From positions 1-51,690 of the forward strand of contig JAYELL010000015.1 in the NCBI GenBank assembly GCA_034717495.1: 51,690 nt of DNA, in the 5' to 3' direction. A program made the translations under genes and the position numbers. This DNA comes from Chloroflexota bacterium (GTDB lineage Bacteria; Chloroflexota; Anaerolineae; JAAEKA01). Within the stretch, counting starts at the first letter, position 1. Each line of letters opens with the position of its first letter. Positions 1 through 8,956 of this stretch are shown here, one piece after another. The notes beneath the pieces were generated by a model that had not been told where the DNA came from, searched no databases, and was given only the letters and a program-made list of their open reading frames with translations.

Positions 1-74
1 GAGCTTGTATTATCGAAGTAGTTGGGAAAGGGCGTCAAAACAGTTACCCAGGTTGCCAATGCATCCATAATAAT

Positions 75-293
75 CTCATGTTACGCACATGGCCAAGTTA
101 CGGGTCAAATGACATCCTGAGCCTCGCCAGCACGCCAGCAGGCGGTGCGTGAGCTACGCCAGCAGGCGGACCGTGAGGTCGGCGGTCCGGGAGGACTTCG
201 AAGGGCGGCATTTGACCCGTTCGCACACTTCGATCGCACTCAGTACACCTGCGCAGGGCCGCAGGCGCTGCGTGCGAACTGCGTAACTCCAGT
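75..293 (-). repeat. Dispersed MITE-like element, copy A (one internal unit)
   Basis: This is the reverse complement of 34350-34664. Its ends carry GTTACGCA at 80-87 and TGCGTAAC at 280-287, which are terminal inverted repeats. Between them lie a GC-rich body and one full 24-bp unit (beginning CGCCTGCTGGCG on the minus strand) plus a partial one. Copy B has five full units. The length difference, 315 versus 219 bp, is exactly 96 bp or four units, so the rest is colinear. The element contains no credible gene. Open frames across it are by-products of the repeat. Confidence 0.85.
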
Positions 294-322
294 TACAATG
301 ACGACAGGTTGGAGGTGACACC

Positions 323-1291
323 ATGGTCCGGGTTCTTCGTTTCACTTTTACGGCAGTAGCAACTCTCGTTTTCGGCATCGTAACTTCCGTTGGCATACTC
401 TGGCTCTTTGGCGAGCGCTGGCGGCCGGTACGGCGATCGACAATAGGATATTTTCGAAGCGCCGGGATGTCGCGCTGGCTGGAGGCGTTGCATGGCTACG
501 TCTATGTTCGTTGGAGCAATCAGTACATTGGCATCGGATTGGGCCAGGTCAAAACCCACCGGCGTGTCTTTCAGCACTGGAGCGCTGACTCTTATCACGG
601 CAAGGTATTGACCCATGACCTGGCCCGGCAGTTCCTCGTCCTGGATCACGACCTTGATCTGCCCGACCAGGAGCAAGTCATCCCCTATCCCACGGCGCGG
701 GACATCGTCGTCCGCAACCCCAAGGACATAGCCATATACAACTGCCCTTGCCGGCAGACCAGGGAGAATCCCTGTCTACCCCTCGATGTCTGCATGATCG
801 TCGGGCAGCCCTTTGTGGACTTTATCGTTGAGCACAACCCCAGGAGTGCCCGTCGCATCACACAGAACGAGGCCCTGGCGATCCTGGAAGCCGAGCACGA
901 GCGGGGACACATGCACACGGCCTACTTCAAGGATGCCATGGAAGGCCGGTTCTACGCGATCTGTAACTGCTGCCAATGTTGCTGTGGTGCCGTCGAGGTC
1001 ATGATGCGGGGCGGGATTCCCATGATTTCCTCATCGGGCTACATCGCCGAGATCGACGCCGACGAGTGTATCGCCTGCGGCGAGTGTGAGGAAGCCTGCC
1101 CCTTTGGTGCAATTCATGTCAACGGCACCGCGGTAGTCGATACAACCCTCTGCATGGGTTGCGGGGTCTGCCAGGTAGCCTGTGATCTGGATCTTCCCAC
1201 TCTCATTCGGGATGAAAGAAAGCCTCTGCCGCTGGATATCAAGGCGCTGGAGGCACAGGCCGTCAAGCCACTGGCTCAAAACGGGCCGTGA
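323..1291 (+). CDS. Membrane-anchored Cys-rich 4Fe-4S ferredoxin-type protein
   Basis: This is a 322-aa probable electron carrier. One hydrophobic segment (about residues 9-30) would anchor it in the membrane. C-terminally there are two 4Fe-4S motifs, CIACGECEEACP (C249, 252, 255, 259) and CMGCGVCQVACD (C277, 280, 283, 287). Before them are two further cysteine groups: C141-x-C143...C151...C157, and an unusual CNCCQCCC run at 214-221. The second suggests an extra cluster or metal site. The start is set by GGAGGTG at 311-317, six bases ahead of ATG. The gene begins just outside repeat copy A and its 3' end overlaps the convergent tryptophanase gene by 29 bp. The redox partner is unknown. The ferredoxin domain is certain and the physiological role is not. 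Confidence 0.8.
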   Translation: MVRVLRFTFTAVATLVFGIVTSVGILWLFGERWRPVRRSTIGYFRSAGMSRWLEALHGYVYVRWSNQYIGIGLGQVKTHRRVFQHWSADSYHGKVLTHDLARQFLVLDHDLDLPDQEQVIPYPTARDIVVRNPKDIAIYNCPCRQTRENPCLPLDVCMIVGQPFVDFIVEHNPRSARRITQNEALAILEAEHERGHMHTAYFKDAMEGRFYAICNCCQCCCGAVEVMMRGGIPMISSSGYIAEIDADECIACGECEEACPFGAIHVNGTAVVDTTLCMGCGVCQVACDLDLPTLIRDERKPLPLDIKALEAQAVKPLAQNGP

Positions 1292-2675
1292 AATGCCGTA
1301 GCACCGGTGCCTGCCAGGTGATACGCAGGCCCTCAATAGCATCCCTGCGCTGGCTGATGTAGGCCATCGCTTCGGCAACATAGTCCACATGGCTCTGAGT
1401 GTAGACCCGTCTGGGAATCGTCAACCTCACCAGGTCCAGGGGGGACGGCTGCTCCGGGCCACCGTCATCGGTTGGGCGGCCGAAGACGACCTGGCCAATC
1501 TCAACCGGTCGGATGCCTGCTTCCAAATACATGGTAGCCGCCAGGGCTTGTCCGGGATACTGATGGGCGGGGATGTGGGGTAGCATGGCACGGCTATCGA
1601 TGTAGATGGCATGTCCCCCCGGCGGCTGCACAATCGGCACGCCCGACTCGCTCAGCTTCTCACCGAGATATGCGCTCGATCGAATGCGGTAGCGCAGATA
1701 GTCCTCTTGCAGCACTTCCCGCAACCCCACTGCGATGGCCTCCAGGTCGTAGCCGGCCAGCCCGCCGTAAGTGGGAAAGCCCTCGGTCAGGATCAATTGA
1801 TTCTTGCAGCGCTGGGGCAGGTCGAGATACGGCTGCCGTTGGTAGGGAGGATCGTTGAGGGCCAGAAAACCACCGATGTTTGCCAGTCCATCCTTTTTTG
1901 CGCTCATGGTGCATCCATCGGCGTAACCAAACATCTCCCGGGCGATCTCGAGCGGTGTTTTGTGGGCGTATCCCTTCTCCCGCTGTTTGATGAACCAGGC
2001 GTTTTCGGCAAACCGACATGCATCCAGGAAAAACAAGAGACCGTTTTCGCGACAGATCTCACTGGCTGCACGGATGTTCGCCATGCTGACCGGTTGACCG
2101 CCCCCTGCGTTGTTGGTCACAGTCAGCATGACCACCGGTATCTTTTCGACGCCAACCTCCCGGATGGTACGTTCCAGCGCTTCTGTGTCGATATTACCCT
2201 TGAAAGGATGGACCAGGGCTGGCTCGAGTCCCTCGGAAACCACCAGATCGCGCGCTTCCGCGCCGCGAAACTCCACGTTCGCCCGCGTCGTGTCGAAGTG
2301 GTTGTTGTTTGGCACCACATCACCTGCCTGGCAAAGTGCACCGAACAGGATACGTTCCGCCGCGCGGCCCTGATGGGTTGGTATGACATGCGTATAGCCG
2401 GTAATCTCCTGTACTGCCTCTTCGAAGCGATAAAAGGATCGGGCGCCGGCGTAACTCTCGTCTCCCCGCATCATGCCAGCCCACTGGTTGGAGGACATGG
2501 CTCCCGTGCCGCTGTCCGTCAGCAGATCGATAAGAACATCATCAGACTTCAACAGAAAGAGGTTGTACCCCGCTTCCACCAGTACCTGCTGCCGGTGCGC
2601 GTAGGTCGTAAACTGTATCGGTTCAACGGTCTTGATCTTAAAGGGTTCGATGATGGTCTTGAACTTGTGAGGCAT
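1263..2675 (-). CDS. tnaA: Tryptophanase (PLP-dependent beta-eliminating lyase)
   Basis: The 470-aa product belongs to the tryptophanase/tyrosine phenol-lyase family, which is PLP-dependent and cytosolic and releases indole or phenol plus pyruvate and ammonia. Family blocks are visible: LLTDSGTGAMS (51-61), RGDESYAG, PTHQGR (99-104), GGGQPVSMAN, and the PLP lysine in SAKKDG (K260/K261). Tryptophanase is favoured over tyrosine phenol-lyase because the C-terminal block reads LRHFTARF with His461, where tyrosine phenol-lyases have Phe, and because of the HIPAHQYPGQALA stretch. AAGGA lies ahead of ATG. The gene follows hom by 10 bp, so the two are probably cotranscribed. Its 3' end overlaps the convergent ferredoxin gene. 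Confidence 0.9.
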   Translation of the reverse strand: MPHKFKTIIEPFKIKTVEPIQFTTYAHRQQVLVEAGYNLFLLKSDDVLIDLLTDSGTGAMSSNQWAGMMRGDESYAGARSFYRFEEAVQEITGYTHVIPTHQGRAAERILFGALCQAGDVVPNNNHFDTTRANVEFRGAEARDLVVSEGLEPALVHPFKGNIDTEALERTIREVGVEKIPVVMLTVTNNAGGGQPVSMANIRAASEICRENGLLFFLDACRFAENAWFIKQREKGYAHKTPLEIAREMFGYADGCTMSAKKDGLANIGGFLALNDPPYQRQPYLDLPQRCKNQLILTEGFPTYGGLAGYDLEAIAVGLREVLQEDYLRYRIRSSAYLGEKLSESGVPIVQPPGGHAIYIDSRAMLPHIPAHQYPGQALAATMYLEAGIRPVEIGQVVFGRPTDDGGPEQPSPLDLVRLTIPRRVYTQSHVDYVAEAMAYISQRRDAIEGLRITWQAPVLRHFTARFEPVA

Positions 2676-2685
2676 AATTGTTTCC

Positions 2686-3726
2686 TTATGTTCCTGCTAT
2701 ATCCAACAGGTCTCCCAGGACCGCGTAGCCAGTCTCGCGTTTGCCCGCGCCAGGACCCACCAGCGTGACGTCTCCCAATAGATCCGTGGTGAAGGTTAGC
2801 GCGTTGCTGGCACCACCGACCCCGGCCAATGGATGGCTCAGGGAAACACGCGTGGGTTTGATGCTGGCCCTGGTAACGCCATCCTCCTGCCAGACGCGGG
2901 CGATGAGCTTCCAGCGCTCACTGGCGTTTTGCGCGGCCTGGATGTCTCTGGCATCGATCTCGGTGATACCGGTACGATCCACATCCGACAGGGTTAATTT
3001 GCCGTTCATCAGGACGTTCGCCAGGATGACGGCCTTTCCAGCCGCGTCCCAACCCTCCACGTCGGCTGTGGGATCCGCCTCTGCGTAGCCAAGACGTTGG
3101 GCCTCGGCCAGTGCGGCATCATAGCTCTGCCCCTCTTCCATCTGGCTCAGGATGAAGTTGGTAGTGCCGTTGAGGATACCTCGAATCTGGTTGATTTCGC
3201 ATCCGGCCAGCGTTGTTTCAGCCATACGAATGGCGGGTGTGCCGCTCATGACGGTTCCTTCAAAGCGGAACTGAACCTGATTGTCCCGGGCCAGTTCCGC
3301 CAGTTCCCGATAGGCAAGCGCGACGGGACCCTTGTTGGTGAGTAGGGCGTTCTTTCCACTTTCGAAGGCTGCCCTGACGTGACTGATAGCCGGCTCACCG
3401 GTCTGTACATCGGTCCAACTGACTTCAATCATGGTGTCCGCATTGCTGTTCCAAATCGTTGTTATGCTGTCCCAATCACGACGCAGTGTTGGGCTATCCG
3501 GATAAGAATCCAGTTTTCCGGTGCGACGCACTGTGTTCAACAGGGTGGCGAGATCGAGGCCGGTTGGTTGGTAGAGGTTGCCTTTAACCAGATCGCTGAT
3601 GGCAACAATCTGGAATGCCGTCCCGAAACGCTCAATCAACTCGTCTTCCTTATCCAGCAGGATTTCAGCGAATCCCTGACCGACGGTTCCAAAACCGATC
3701 AGTGCCAGGCGGTGGACTCGGGTCAT
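2686..3726 (-). CDS. hom: Homoserine dehydrogenase, short form without ACT domain
   Basis: The 346-aa enzyme reduces aspartate semialdehyde to homoserine with NAD(P)H in the threonine/methionine branch. The N-terminus has a Rossmann GFGTVGQG motif. The middle carries the homoserine dehydrogenase core, including RGILNGTTNFILSQME and YAEADPTADVEGWDAAGKAVILA. The protein ends after the catalytic domain, so the regulatory ACT domain of longer forms is absent. The frame is open for 12 codons further upstream, but AAAGGAG sits just before the ATG at 3726 (MTRVHR), which fixes the start. It lies between queG and tnaA on the same strand, 10 bp from tnaA. Pairing with tryptophanase is not a usual threonine operon. 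Confidence 0.9.
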   Translation of the reverse strand: MTRVHRLALIGFGTVGQGFAEILLDKEDELIERFGTAFQIVAISDLVKGNLYQPTGLDLATLLNTVRRTGKLDSYPDSPTLRRDWDSITTIWNSNADTMIEVSWTDVQTGEPAISHVRAAFESGKNALLTNKGPVALAYRELAELARDNQVQFRFEGTVMSGTPAIRMAETTLAGCEINQIRGILNGTTNFILSQMEEGQSYDAALAEAQRLGYAEADPTADVEGWDAAGKAVILANVLMNGKLTLSDVDRTGITEIDARDIQAAQNASERWKLIARVWQEDGVTRASIKPTRVSLSHPLAGVGGASNALTFTTDLLGDVTLVGPGAGKRETGYAVLGDLLDIAGT

Positions 3727-3864
3727 AGGTGACTTCTCCTTTGTTGTGCCGCGTGATGACATTGGGCCGCATCGTCGTCCGTCGCGATGGTACGCACGCA
3801 GGTGCCGTCAACCGGGCGTGATCACAACCGTTTCATTACAAGAATGGTGTCGCCGCAGCAGTTC

Positions 3865-5046
3865 TCATTTCATGGCCAGCGCTGCGGTGATTTCCAGCAA
3901 GACCTCGGGGTCATGTTCCTTTTCCAGACAAGACTGTAGCAACAGGCGGGCATGGGCAGTGCCGATCTTTCCCAGCGCCCAGGCAGCGTGGCTGCGGATC
4001 AACGATTCGCTATCCTCCATAGCCTGTGAAAGGCCCGGGATGGCCGCTGGGTCAGCCCAGTTTCCCAGGGCTACGCAGACGTTGCGCAGTAGCCCGCGGC
4101 GTTTGGCTCGTTTGATCGGCGATTTGCGAAAACGTTGCCGAAAACCCTTCTCGTCCAACGCCAGCAGGTCCAGAAGTTTGGGTGCAGCGACCTCTGCCAA
4201 CTCTCCTGTTCGCGGGAGTTGCCTTCGAGTGGCGTAACGCCGGTTCCATGGGCAGATTGTCTGGCACAGGTCACAACCGAAGACCCAGTTGGCGAGCAGA
4301 GGCCGAAGTTCCAAAGGGATTGCTTCGCGATTCTCGATCGTCAGATAACTGATGCAGCGTCGTGAGTCCAGGATGAAGGGCTCTGGGAATGCCCCGGTGG
4401 GACAGATGTTCAGGCACCGGGTGCATTGACCACAGGTGCCCTCATGTGAATGCGAGACCGGGACGGGTTCTGAAGCAGTCCAGGAGCCGTAGGCCAGTTT
4501 TTCGGGAACCAGGAGTTCAGCCAGGAAAAACCAGGATCCTGCACCAGGTACGATCAGACAGGTGTTTTTCCCGCCAAAACCCAGGCCAGCGCGGGATGCC
4601 CAACTGCGCTCGAGGATGGGGCTTGTGTCGACGCAGGCCCGTCCCATGTCTGTGCGACCGGAAGCTTCTCTCAGGGCGGTATCCAGATCAAACAACCGGC
4701 GCTTGAGAGTGTCATGGTAATCGGCCGACCATGCGTAGCTGGCGATCAGTCCTCGCGACCGATCATTGCGCAGTTCCGAAGGCAGGTTGCCCGAAAAGTA
4801 GTTGGCGCCGAGCACCACGATGGAGCGCGCCTCCGGCAGCAAGTGCCTGGGATCGGCTCTTTCAGCAGCCCGCCCAGGCAAATAGCTCATTTCTGCGGCG
4901 TGTCCATCCTCGATCCATCGCATAAATAGGTCGAAATCGGGACTTGGGCCGACCGGTGCCACGGCGACAACCTCGAATCCCAGTTCGAAAGCCTTGGATC
5001 GAACAACTGCTGTCAATCGGCCGGGATTCACCGTCTCTTTCTCCAT
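3865..5046 (-). CDS. queG: Epoxyqueuosine reductase
   Basis: The 393-aa cytosolic, cobalamin-dependent iron-sulfur enzyme performs the last step of queuosine formation in tRNA (epoxyqueuosine to queuosine). Family hallmarks are the VDTSPILERSWA block with its catalytic Asp, GLGFGGKNTCLI, the first cluster CGQCTRCLNICPTGA, and the second CDLCQTICPWN. The last 90 or so residues form HEAT-like repeats (SLIRSHAAWALGKIG), as in longer QueG proteins. The start is taken at MEKETVNPGRL because the conserved N-terminus begins there and AGGT precedes it. An in-frame ATG at 5115 behind AAAGGG is the alternative and would add 23 residues. No other queuosine gene is in the window. Confidence 0.92.
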   Translation of the reverse strand: MEKETVNPGRLTAVVRSKAFELGFEVVAVAPVGPSPDFDLFMRWIEDGHAAEMSYLPGRAAERADPRHLLPEARSIVVLGANYFSGNLPSELRNDRSRGLIASYAWSADYHDTLKRRLFDLDTALREASGRTDMGRACVDTSPILERSWASRAGLGFGGKNTCLIVPGAGSWFFLAELLVPEKLAYGSWTASEPVPVSHSHEGTCGQCTRCLNICPTGAFPEPFILDSRRCISYLTIENREAIPLELRPLLANWVFGCDLCQTICPWNRRYATRRQLPRTGELAEVAAPKLLDLLALDEKGFRQRFRKSPIKRAKRRGLLRNVCVALGNWADPAAIPGLSQAMEDSESLIRSHAAWALGKIGTAHARLLLQSCLEKEHDPEVLLEITAALAMK

Positions 5047-5194
5047 GCTACCTGCATATATTTTCCGCCGCCAGTCTGGCTGTTGTTTCGCATGGTCTCT
5101 GGCAAATCGTCTCATGGCCCTTTGCCGCGCGTCTGGTGTCCTGTTGCCAGGCTATGATGCCAGAAGCAAGAGGGCTTGTCAAGGTGTGGAATTG

Positions 5195-5222
5195 AAAAAA
5201 GCCGCCGAAAACGCGGCGGCTT
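5195..5222 (-). terminator. Intrinsic terminator of the plsX-fabF run
   Basis: On the minus strand a perfect 9-bp stem (AAGCCGCCG pairing with CGGCGGCTT, 5199-5207 with 5214-5222) with a 6-nt loop is followed by six T residues (5200-5195). It lies 27 bp beyond the stop of the 5249-5962 gene, the last gene of the plsX-fabF run, and upstream of queG. Confidence 0.85.
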
Positions 5223-5248
5223 GAGCGTATGGTTTCAAATGGGTGGTC

Positions 5249-5962
5249 CTATTTTGGCGTGGATGTAAACAGTTTCTCGAGTTCGTCGAGAGTGGCTTTG
5301 TCGATGCGCTTGACTTTGGCACGCTGTCGCATCAGTGCCTTGAGACCCTTGGGCACAACCACGGGAATATCGGGATTGTTCAGATCCAGATTGACTTTTG
5401 GATTGATGAAGAGGGCAACCGGTTGAACTTCTTCGTCCAGGTCGGGCATATGGGTTTCCAGGTAATCCTGCATCTTGCGTGCTTCTTCCTGGGCCTCGAC
5501 GGTGGGATTGCCCAGGCCTTCCCTGCCAAAAGCAGTCAAAAAACGACTAATAGAGAAGGGTTGCTTCCAGCGACTACCTGTATTACTGATCTCGCCGCCC
5601 TGGTCCCGCACAGCAAAGGTATAGAGTCCGCTTGGGCCGGCGAACACATAGGAAGCGGGTAACATCCAGCTGTAAAGCATATAGCGGTCGTCGAACCCCT
5701 TGAGTTCCTTTGCAAGGATTTCATCAGGGCGAGGACTGCGGCCAAAACGGCGAACGTTGTAGCTACCAACATTGGCCGCGATAAACCCGATCAGAAGGCA
5801 TCCGATGGAACCCATCATCCAGAATAGGTAGTTGGGGTCAGTGGGTTCCGTTCGAAACGAGATTACCATTCCGATGGCAAGGACGCCAAGACCGGCCCAA
5901 CTGGCAATCTGACCGATCTTGGCGCGGCGTTGTACGTGTTGTTCGTTGACGAGGGCGCGCAT
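5249..5962 (-). CDS. Uncharacterised membrane protein, two N-terminal TM helices, NERD-like soluble part
   Basis: I do not recognise this 237-aa protein firmly. Two hydrophobic helices (about 19-36 and 46-64) are separated by a short acidic loop. A basic RRFGRSPRPDEIL stretch then leads to a soluble domain. The block VFAGPSGLYTFAVRDQGGEI, followed by a tryptophan-containing stretch, resembles the start of nuclease-related (NERD) domains, but the match is weak and was made by eye. The C-terminus (PKGLKALMRQRAKVKRIDKATLDELEKLF) is a charged helix. AGGAAACACT precedes the ATG. The gene follows fabF by 55 bp and the terminator lies just beyond, so it is the distal gene of the lipid-synthesis transcription unit. 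Confidence 0.6.
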   Translation of the reverse strand: MRALVNEQHVQRRAKIGQIASWAGLGVLAIGMVISFRTEPTDPNYLFWMMGSIGCLLIGFIAANVGSYNVRRFGRSPRPDEILAKELKGFDDRYMLYSWMLPASYVFAGPSGLYTFAVRDQGGEISNTGSRWKQPFSISRFLTAFGREGLGNPTVEAQEEARKMQDYLETHMPDLDEEVQPVALFINPKVNLDLNNPDIPVVVPKGLKALMRQRAKVKRIDKATLDELEKLFTSTPK

Positions 5963-6017
5963 AGTGTTTCCTGAGTGTGTGAGTAAGATGGTTTCTACAG
6001 ATGTGTAGATGCTGCGC

Positions 6018-7424
6018 TTATGGCAGATACTTGCCGACGATCAGACAGGCATTCTGTCCGCCGAGCCCAAAGCTGTTGGAAAGAGCCGCCTTGATCTCTG
6101 TCTTGCGGGCAACCGCGGGCACATAGTCAAGATCGCATTCAGGATCGGGATTCTCGTAGTTGACTGTCGGGTGAACGACGTCATGGAAAACCGAGAAGAT
6201 GCAGGCCATGGCTTCGATCGCGCCTGCGCCCCCGAAGCAGTGACCGATCATTGACTTGGTGGAACTGACCGGGATATCGTAGGCCTGCTCACCGAAGACC
6301 TCCTTGATTACCAGCGTTTCGTGGGCATCGCCGAGGGGGGTGCCGGCGGCATGGGCATTGATATAACTGATGTCGTCGATCGAGAGGCCTGCATCGCTAA
6401 GGGCTCCCCGCATTGCCAGGGCGCCACCGCTCCCTGTTGGATCGGGCTGAGCGGCATGATAGGAATCTGCTGACTGACCCCATCCCAACACCTCTGCGTA
6501 GATACGGGCACCGCGTGCCAGTGCGTTTTCCAGGCTTTCGAGAACGAGGATAGCCGTACCCTCACCGATGACGAAACCGTCACGCTCGGCGTCAAAGGGC
6601 CGGCTGGCACGGGTCGGTTCATCGTTGCGGGTGGTCGTAGCCCGCAAGGCCTCAAACCCGCCGTAGAAGACATCACTAACCATAGCCTCGACACCGCCAG
6701 CCAACATGATGTCGGCCGTGCCCCTGCGGATTTCCTCCAATGCAATGCCGATAGACTGGGTGCCTGCAGCGCAGGCCGTCACAACGGTGTTCAGTGGTCC
6801 TCTAAACCCAAAGGCGTTGCTGATGTGGAAAGAAGCAATGTTGGGAAGCCCATTGATGGTTTCCATGGGGCGGCCACGTAATTTCTTTTTCCCTGCCGAG
6901 CGTTTGATCGCGGCAACGAATATGTCCATGCCACCTACGCCCGTTCCCATGGTGACGCCGGCTCGATCGCCATCAATATCATCCGGTTTGAGGCCCGCAT
7001 CTTCCAAAGCTTCATAGGCCGCGACAACGGAGACCTGAGAACAGCGGGCCATCCGCCGCGCTTCCTTGTGGGGAATGCGGATTGACGGGTCGAATTCCTT
7101 GATCTCCGCACCAATACGACTTGCGTACGGGCTGACGTCGAATTGGGTCACAGGCCCGATGCCCGATTTTCCCTCGATCAGGGCTTCCCACGTCTCCTGA
7201 GCAGTGTTGCCTACTGGAGTAACGGCGCCCATACCGGTAACGACCACCCGTCGACGAGTTTGCTGTTCTTCGGCTGCCAATGCACCAAGGGCAGCCATGA
7301 TTGCCTCATCGCTTGGAGGCGGCGCCTCGTCGGGCACGGTGCCGTTCATCGACAGCAGTTCATTTGCCAGTGCCTGCCGAACGTTCTCTGGCAATCTCTT
7401 CAATACATCGCGTACGCTAGTCAT
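6018..7424 (-). CDS. fabF: Beta-ketoacyl-ACP synthase II with N-terminal extension
   Basis: This condensing enzyme elongates acyl-ACP with malonyl-ACP in fatty acid synthesis. The ketosynthase begins near residue 59 (RRVVVTGMGAVTPVG). Cys218 (TACAAGTQS), His358 (INAHAAGTPLGD) and His395 with Lys390 (STKSMIGH) give a complete Cys-His-His site. The usual NAHGTST loop reads NAHAAGT here. At 468 aa the protein is about 55 residues longer than a typical FabF. The extra N-terminus (DVLKRLPENVRQALANELL, then a Pro/Glu/Ala linker) is predicted helical. AAGGA eight bases before the ATG at 7424 supports this long start. It follows plsX by 59 bp, as expected for a membrane-lipid operon. Confidence 0.92.
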   Translation of the reverse strand: MTSVRDVLKRLPENVRQALANELLSMNGTVPDEAPPPSDEAIMAALGALAAEEQQTRRRVVVTGMGAVTPVGNTAQETWEALIEGKSGIGPVTQFDVSPYASRIGAEIKEFDPSIRIPHKEARRMARCSQVSVVAAYEALEDAGLKPDDIDGDRAGVTMGTGVGGMDIFVAAIKRSAGKKKLRGRPMETINGLPNIASFHISNAFGFRGPLNTVVTACAAGTQSIGIALEEIRRGTADIMLAGGVEAMVSDVFYGGFEALRATTTRNDEPTRASRPFDAERDGFVIGEGTAILVLESLENALARGARIYAEVLGWGQSADSYHAAQPDPTGSGGALAMRGALSDAGLSIDDISYINAHAAGTPLGDAHETLVIKEVFGEQAYDIPVSSTKSMIGHCFGGAGAIEAMACIFSVFHDVVHPTVNYENPDPECDLDYVPAVARKTEIKAALSNSFGLGGQNACLIVGKYLP

Positions 7425-7483
7425 GAATGTCCTTTTCTTTGAACCAACAGCTTGCAGTGTAATAACAATGGCTACTATTCAGA

Positions 7484-8503
7484 TTATTTCGACTCCGGTT
7501 GTGTTTCCAGGCCTTCTCTAATCTTGGCAACGACCTCCGCCTGGACCGCGTCGCGCGCAACCTTGATCGCACTGCGCACCGCCCTGGCATTGGACCGGCC
7601 ATGACCGATGATACAGATATTGTTGAGACCGAGCAGCACACCACCACCGATTTCAGCGTAATCCAGTTTTGCTCCCACTGCTTGCAGCGAGGGCCGCATT
7701 AAGAGGGCGCCGACTTTCGAAAGTGATCGACTTGTGATTTCCTCTTTGAGGGTGTCCACAATCAGCGAAGCAACACCCTCGGCCAGCTTGATGATGACGT
7801 TTCCCGTGAAGCCATCGGTGACGACGACATCGGCCACGCCCTCGGTAATATCCTTGCCTTCCACATTGCCGATGAAGTTCAGTCCTGGTGTGGCCTTGAT
7901 CAAATCGAAGGCCTCGATCACCGGCCTATTACCTTTACCTTCTTCCTCGCCAATGGAGACGAGACCAACTCTGGGCTCCGGTATCGCCAGTACGTTTTCG
8001 GCGTAAATATCGCCCATTACGGCAAATTGCTGGAGATATTCCGGTCGCCAGTCGGTGTTGGCGCCGATATCAAGCAGGAAGCACTTTCCTGTCCTGGTAG
8101 GGAAGATTGTGGCCAGTGCGGGCCGGTGGATTCTTCGTCTTCCGTCGATCTTGATGCGACCGAGCTTGATCAGAGCAATTGCCAGACAGGCGCCAGTGTT
8201 GCCACAGGTTACGAACGCATCCGCTTCACCCGATGAGACGAGATCCATGCCAACGTGCATCGACGACTCAGGCTTGCTCCGCAGGACCTTGCTCGGTTTG
8301 TCATCCATATCGATCGTTTGACCGGCGTGAACGACAGGCAGGTCGAGGCCGCTGGTGTCATGCCCGGAAAGCTGCTGTCGAATGACCTCTTCTTCGCCTA
8401 CCAGCACAACTGTGATATCAAATTCTCTGGCAGCTATGACAGCACCTTCAACTGTAACGTCCGGTGCATGATCTCCGCCCATGGCGTCGAGAACGATTTT
8501 CAT
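7484..8503 (-). CDS. plsX: Phosphate acyltransferase PlsX
   Basis: The 339-aa peripheral membrane enzyme converts acyl-ACP and phosphate to acyl-phosphate, the donor for glycerol-3-phosphate acylation. Recognisable blocks are MKIVLDAMGGDHAP at the N-terminus, VTCGNTGACLAIALIKLGRI, and LLDIGANTDWRPEYLQQFAVMG. VVTDGFTGNVIIKLAEG and GGVLLGLNNICIIGHGRSNARA follow. The frame stays open for 42 codons upstream, but the conserved start is MKIVLDAMGG at 8503. The length is normal. It is the first gene of the minus-strand unit with fabF. The usual fabH, fabD, fabG and acpP neighbours are missing here. Confidence 0.94.
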   Translation of the reverse strand: MKIVLDAMGGDHAPDVTVEGAVIAAREFDITVVLVGEEEVIRQQLSGHDTSGLDLPVVHAGQTIDMDDKPSKVLRSKPESSMHVGMDLVSSGEADAFVTCGNTGACLAIALIKLGRIKIDGRRRIHRPALATIFPTRTGKCFLLDIGANTDWRPEYLQQFAVMGDIYAENVLAIPEPRVGLVSIGEEEGKGNRPVIEAFDLIKATPGLNFIGNVEGKDITEGVADVVVTDGFTGNVIIKLAEGVASLIVDTLKEEITSRSLSKVGALLMRPSLQAVGAKLDYAEIGGGVLLGLNNICIIGHGRSNARAVRSAIKVARDAVQAEVVAKIREGLETQPESK

Positions 8504-8956
8504 GATTCGATTTCGTAAACCCTCAGTGCCAGCGTGCCAAGTCCGGCCAGGGCGTCCAAAACAGCCCCGATTTTCAGAACGGCTCTCGCAAGCGTTGAAA
8601 GCTGCCCCGGCATCGACTGCTTCGTACACTCATGAGTCGCGTCAATACTGCCAACAGGATTTGCCCGCTAAATGTTAGAACACGGTTGATGGCTGTAAGT
8701 TGCGTTCTGCAACGGGAAACCAGACCGAAATTTCAGTATCCACGAATCGGTGGACTCTGTCAAAAAAGCGCGTGGTACCCTGTTTGATCCGTTGGTGCGA
8801 GAACAACATCTTCCAGCCCGCGACTTTCTTGGGCTGGAAACGTATTATGAAGTAGAGATTGAACGATTATTTTCGTTTGCCAACCTTCGGCGGTGGATCT
8901 GCCACAGTCGATTACAAATGGAGTTGCTGATCACCTGGTCAGCAGGAGGTTATTTG
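8504..8956. other. Non-coding gap between plsX and the PspC gene
   Basis: No gene is supported in this 453-bp stretch. It is the divergent upstream region of plsX (-) and the PspC gene (+). A frame open from 8750 into the PspC gene lacks a family match before 8957. One hairpin is visible at 8813-8837: CCAGCCC pairs with GGGCTGG around an 11-nt loop, without a T tract. A short inverted repeat (GCTGA/TCAGC) at about 8927-8944 sits directly at the PspC ribosome binding site. No convincing -35/-10 pair was found. Confidence 0.5.

Noticed and set aside
1611-2768. Open frame of 385 codons on the + strand over tnaA and hom
   Set aside because: It is a shadow of two well-recognised minus-strand genes and shows no domain of its own.
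8750-8956. N-terminal extension of the PspC protein
   Set aside because: The extra 69 codons lack family similarity and a perfect ribosome binding site sits directly before ATG 8957.
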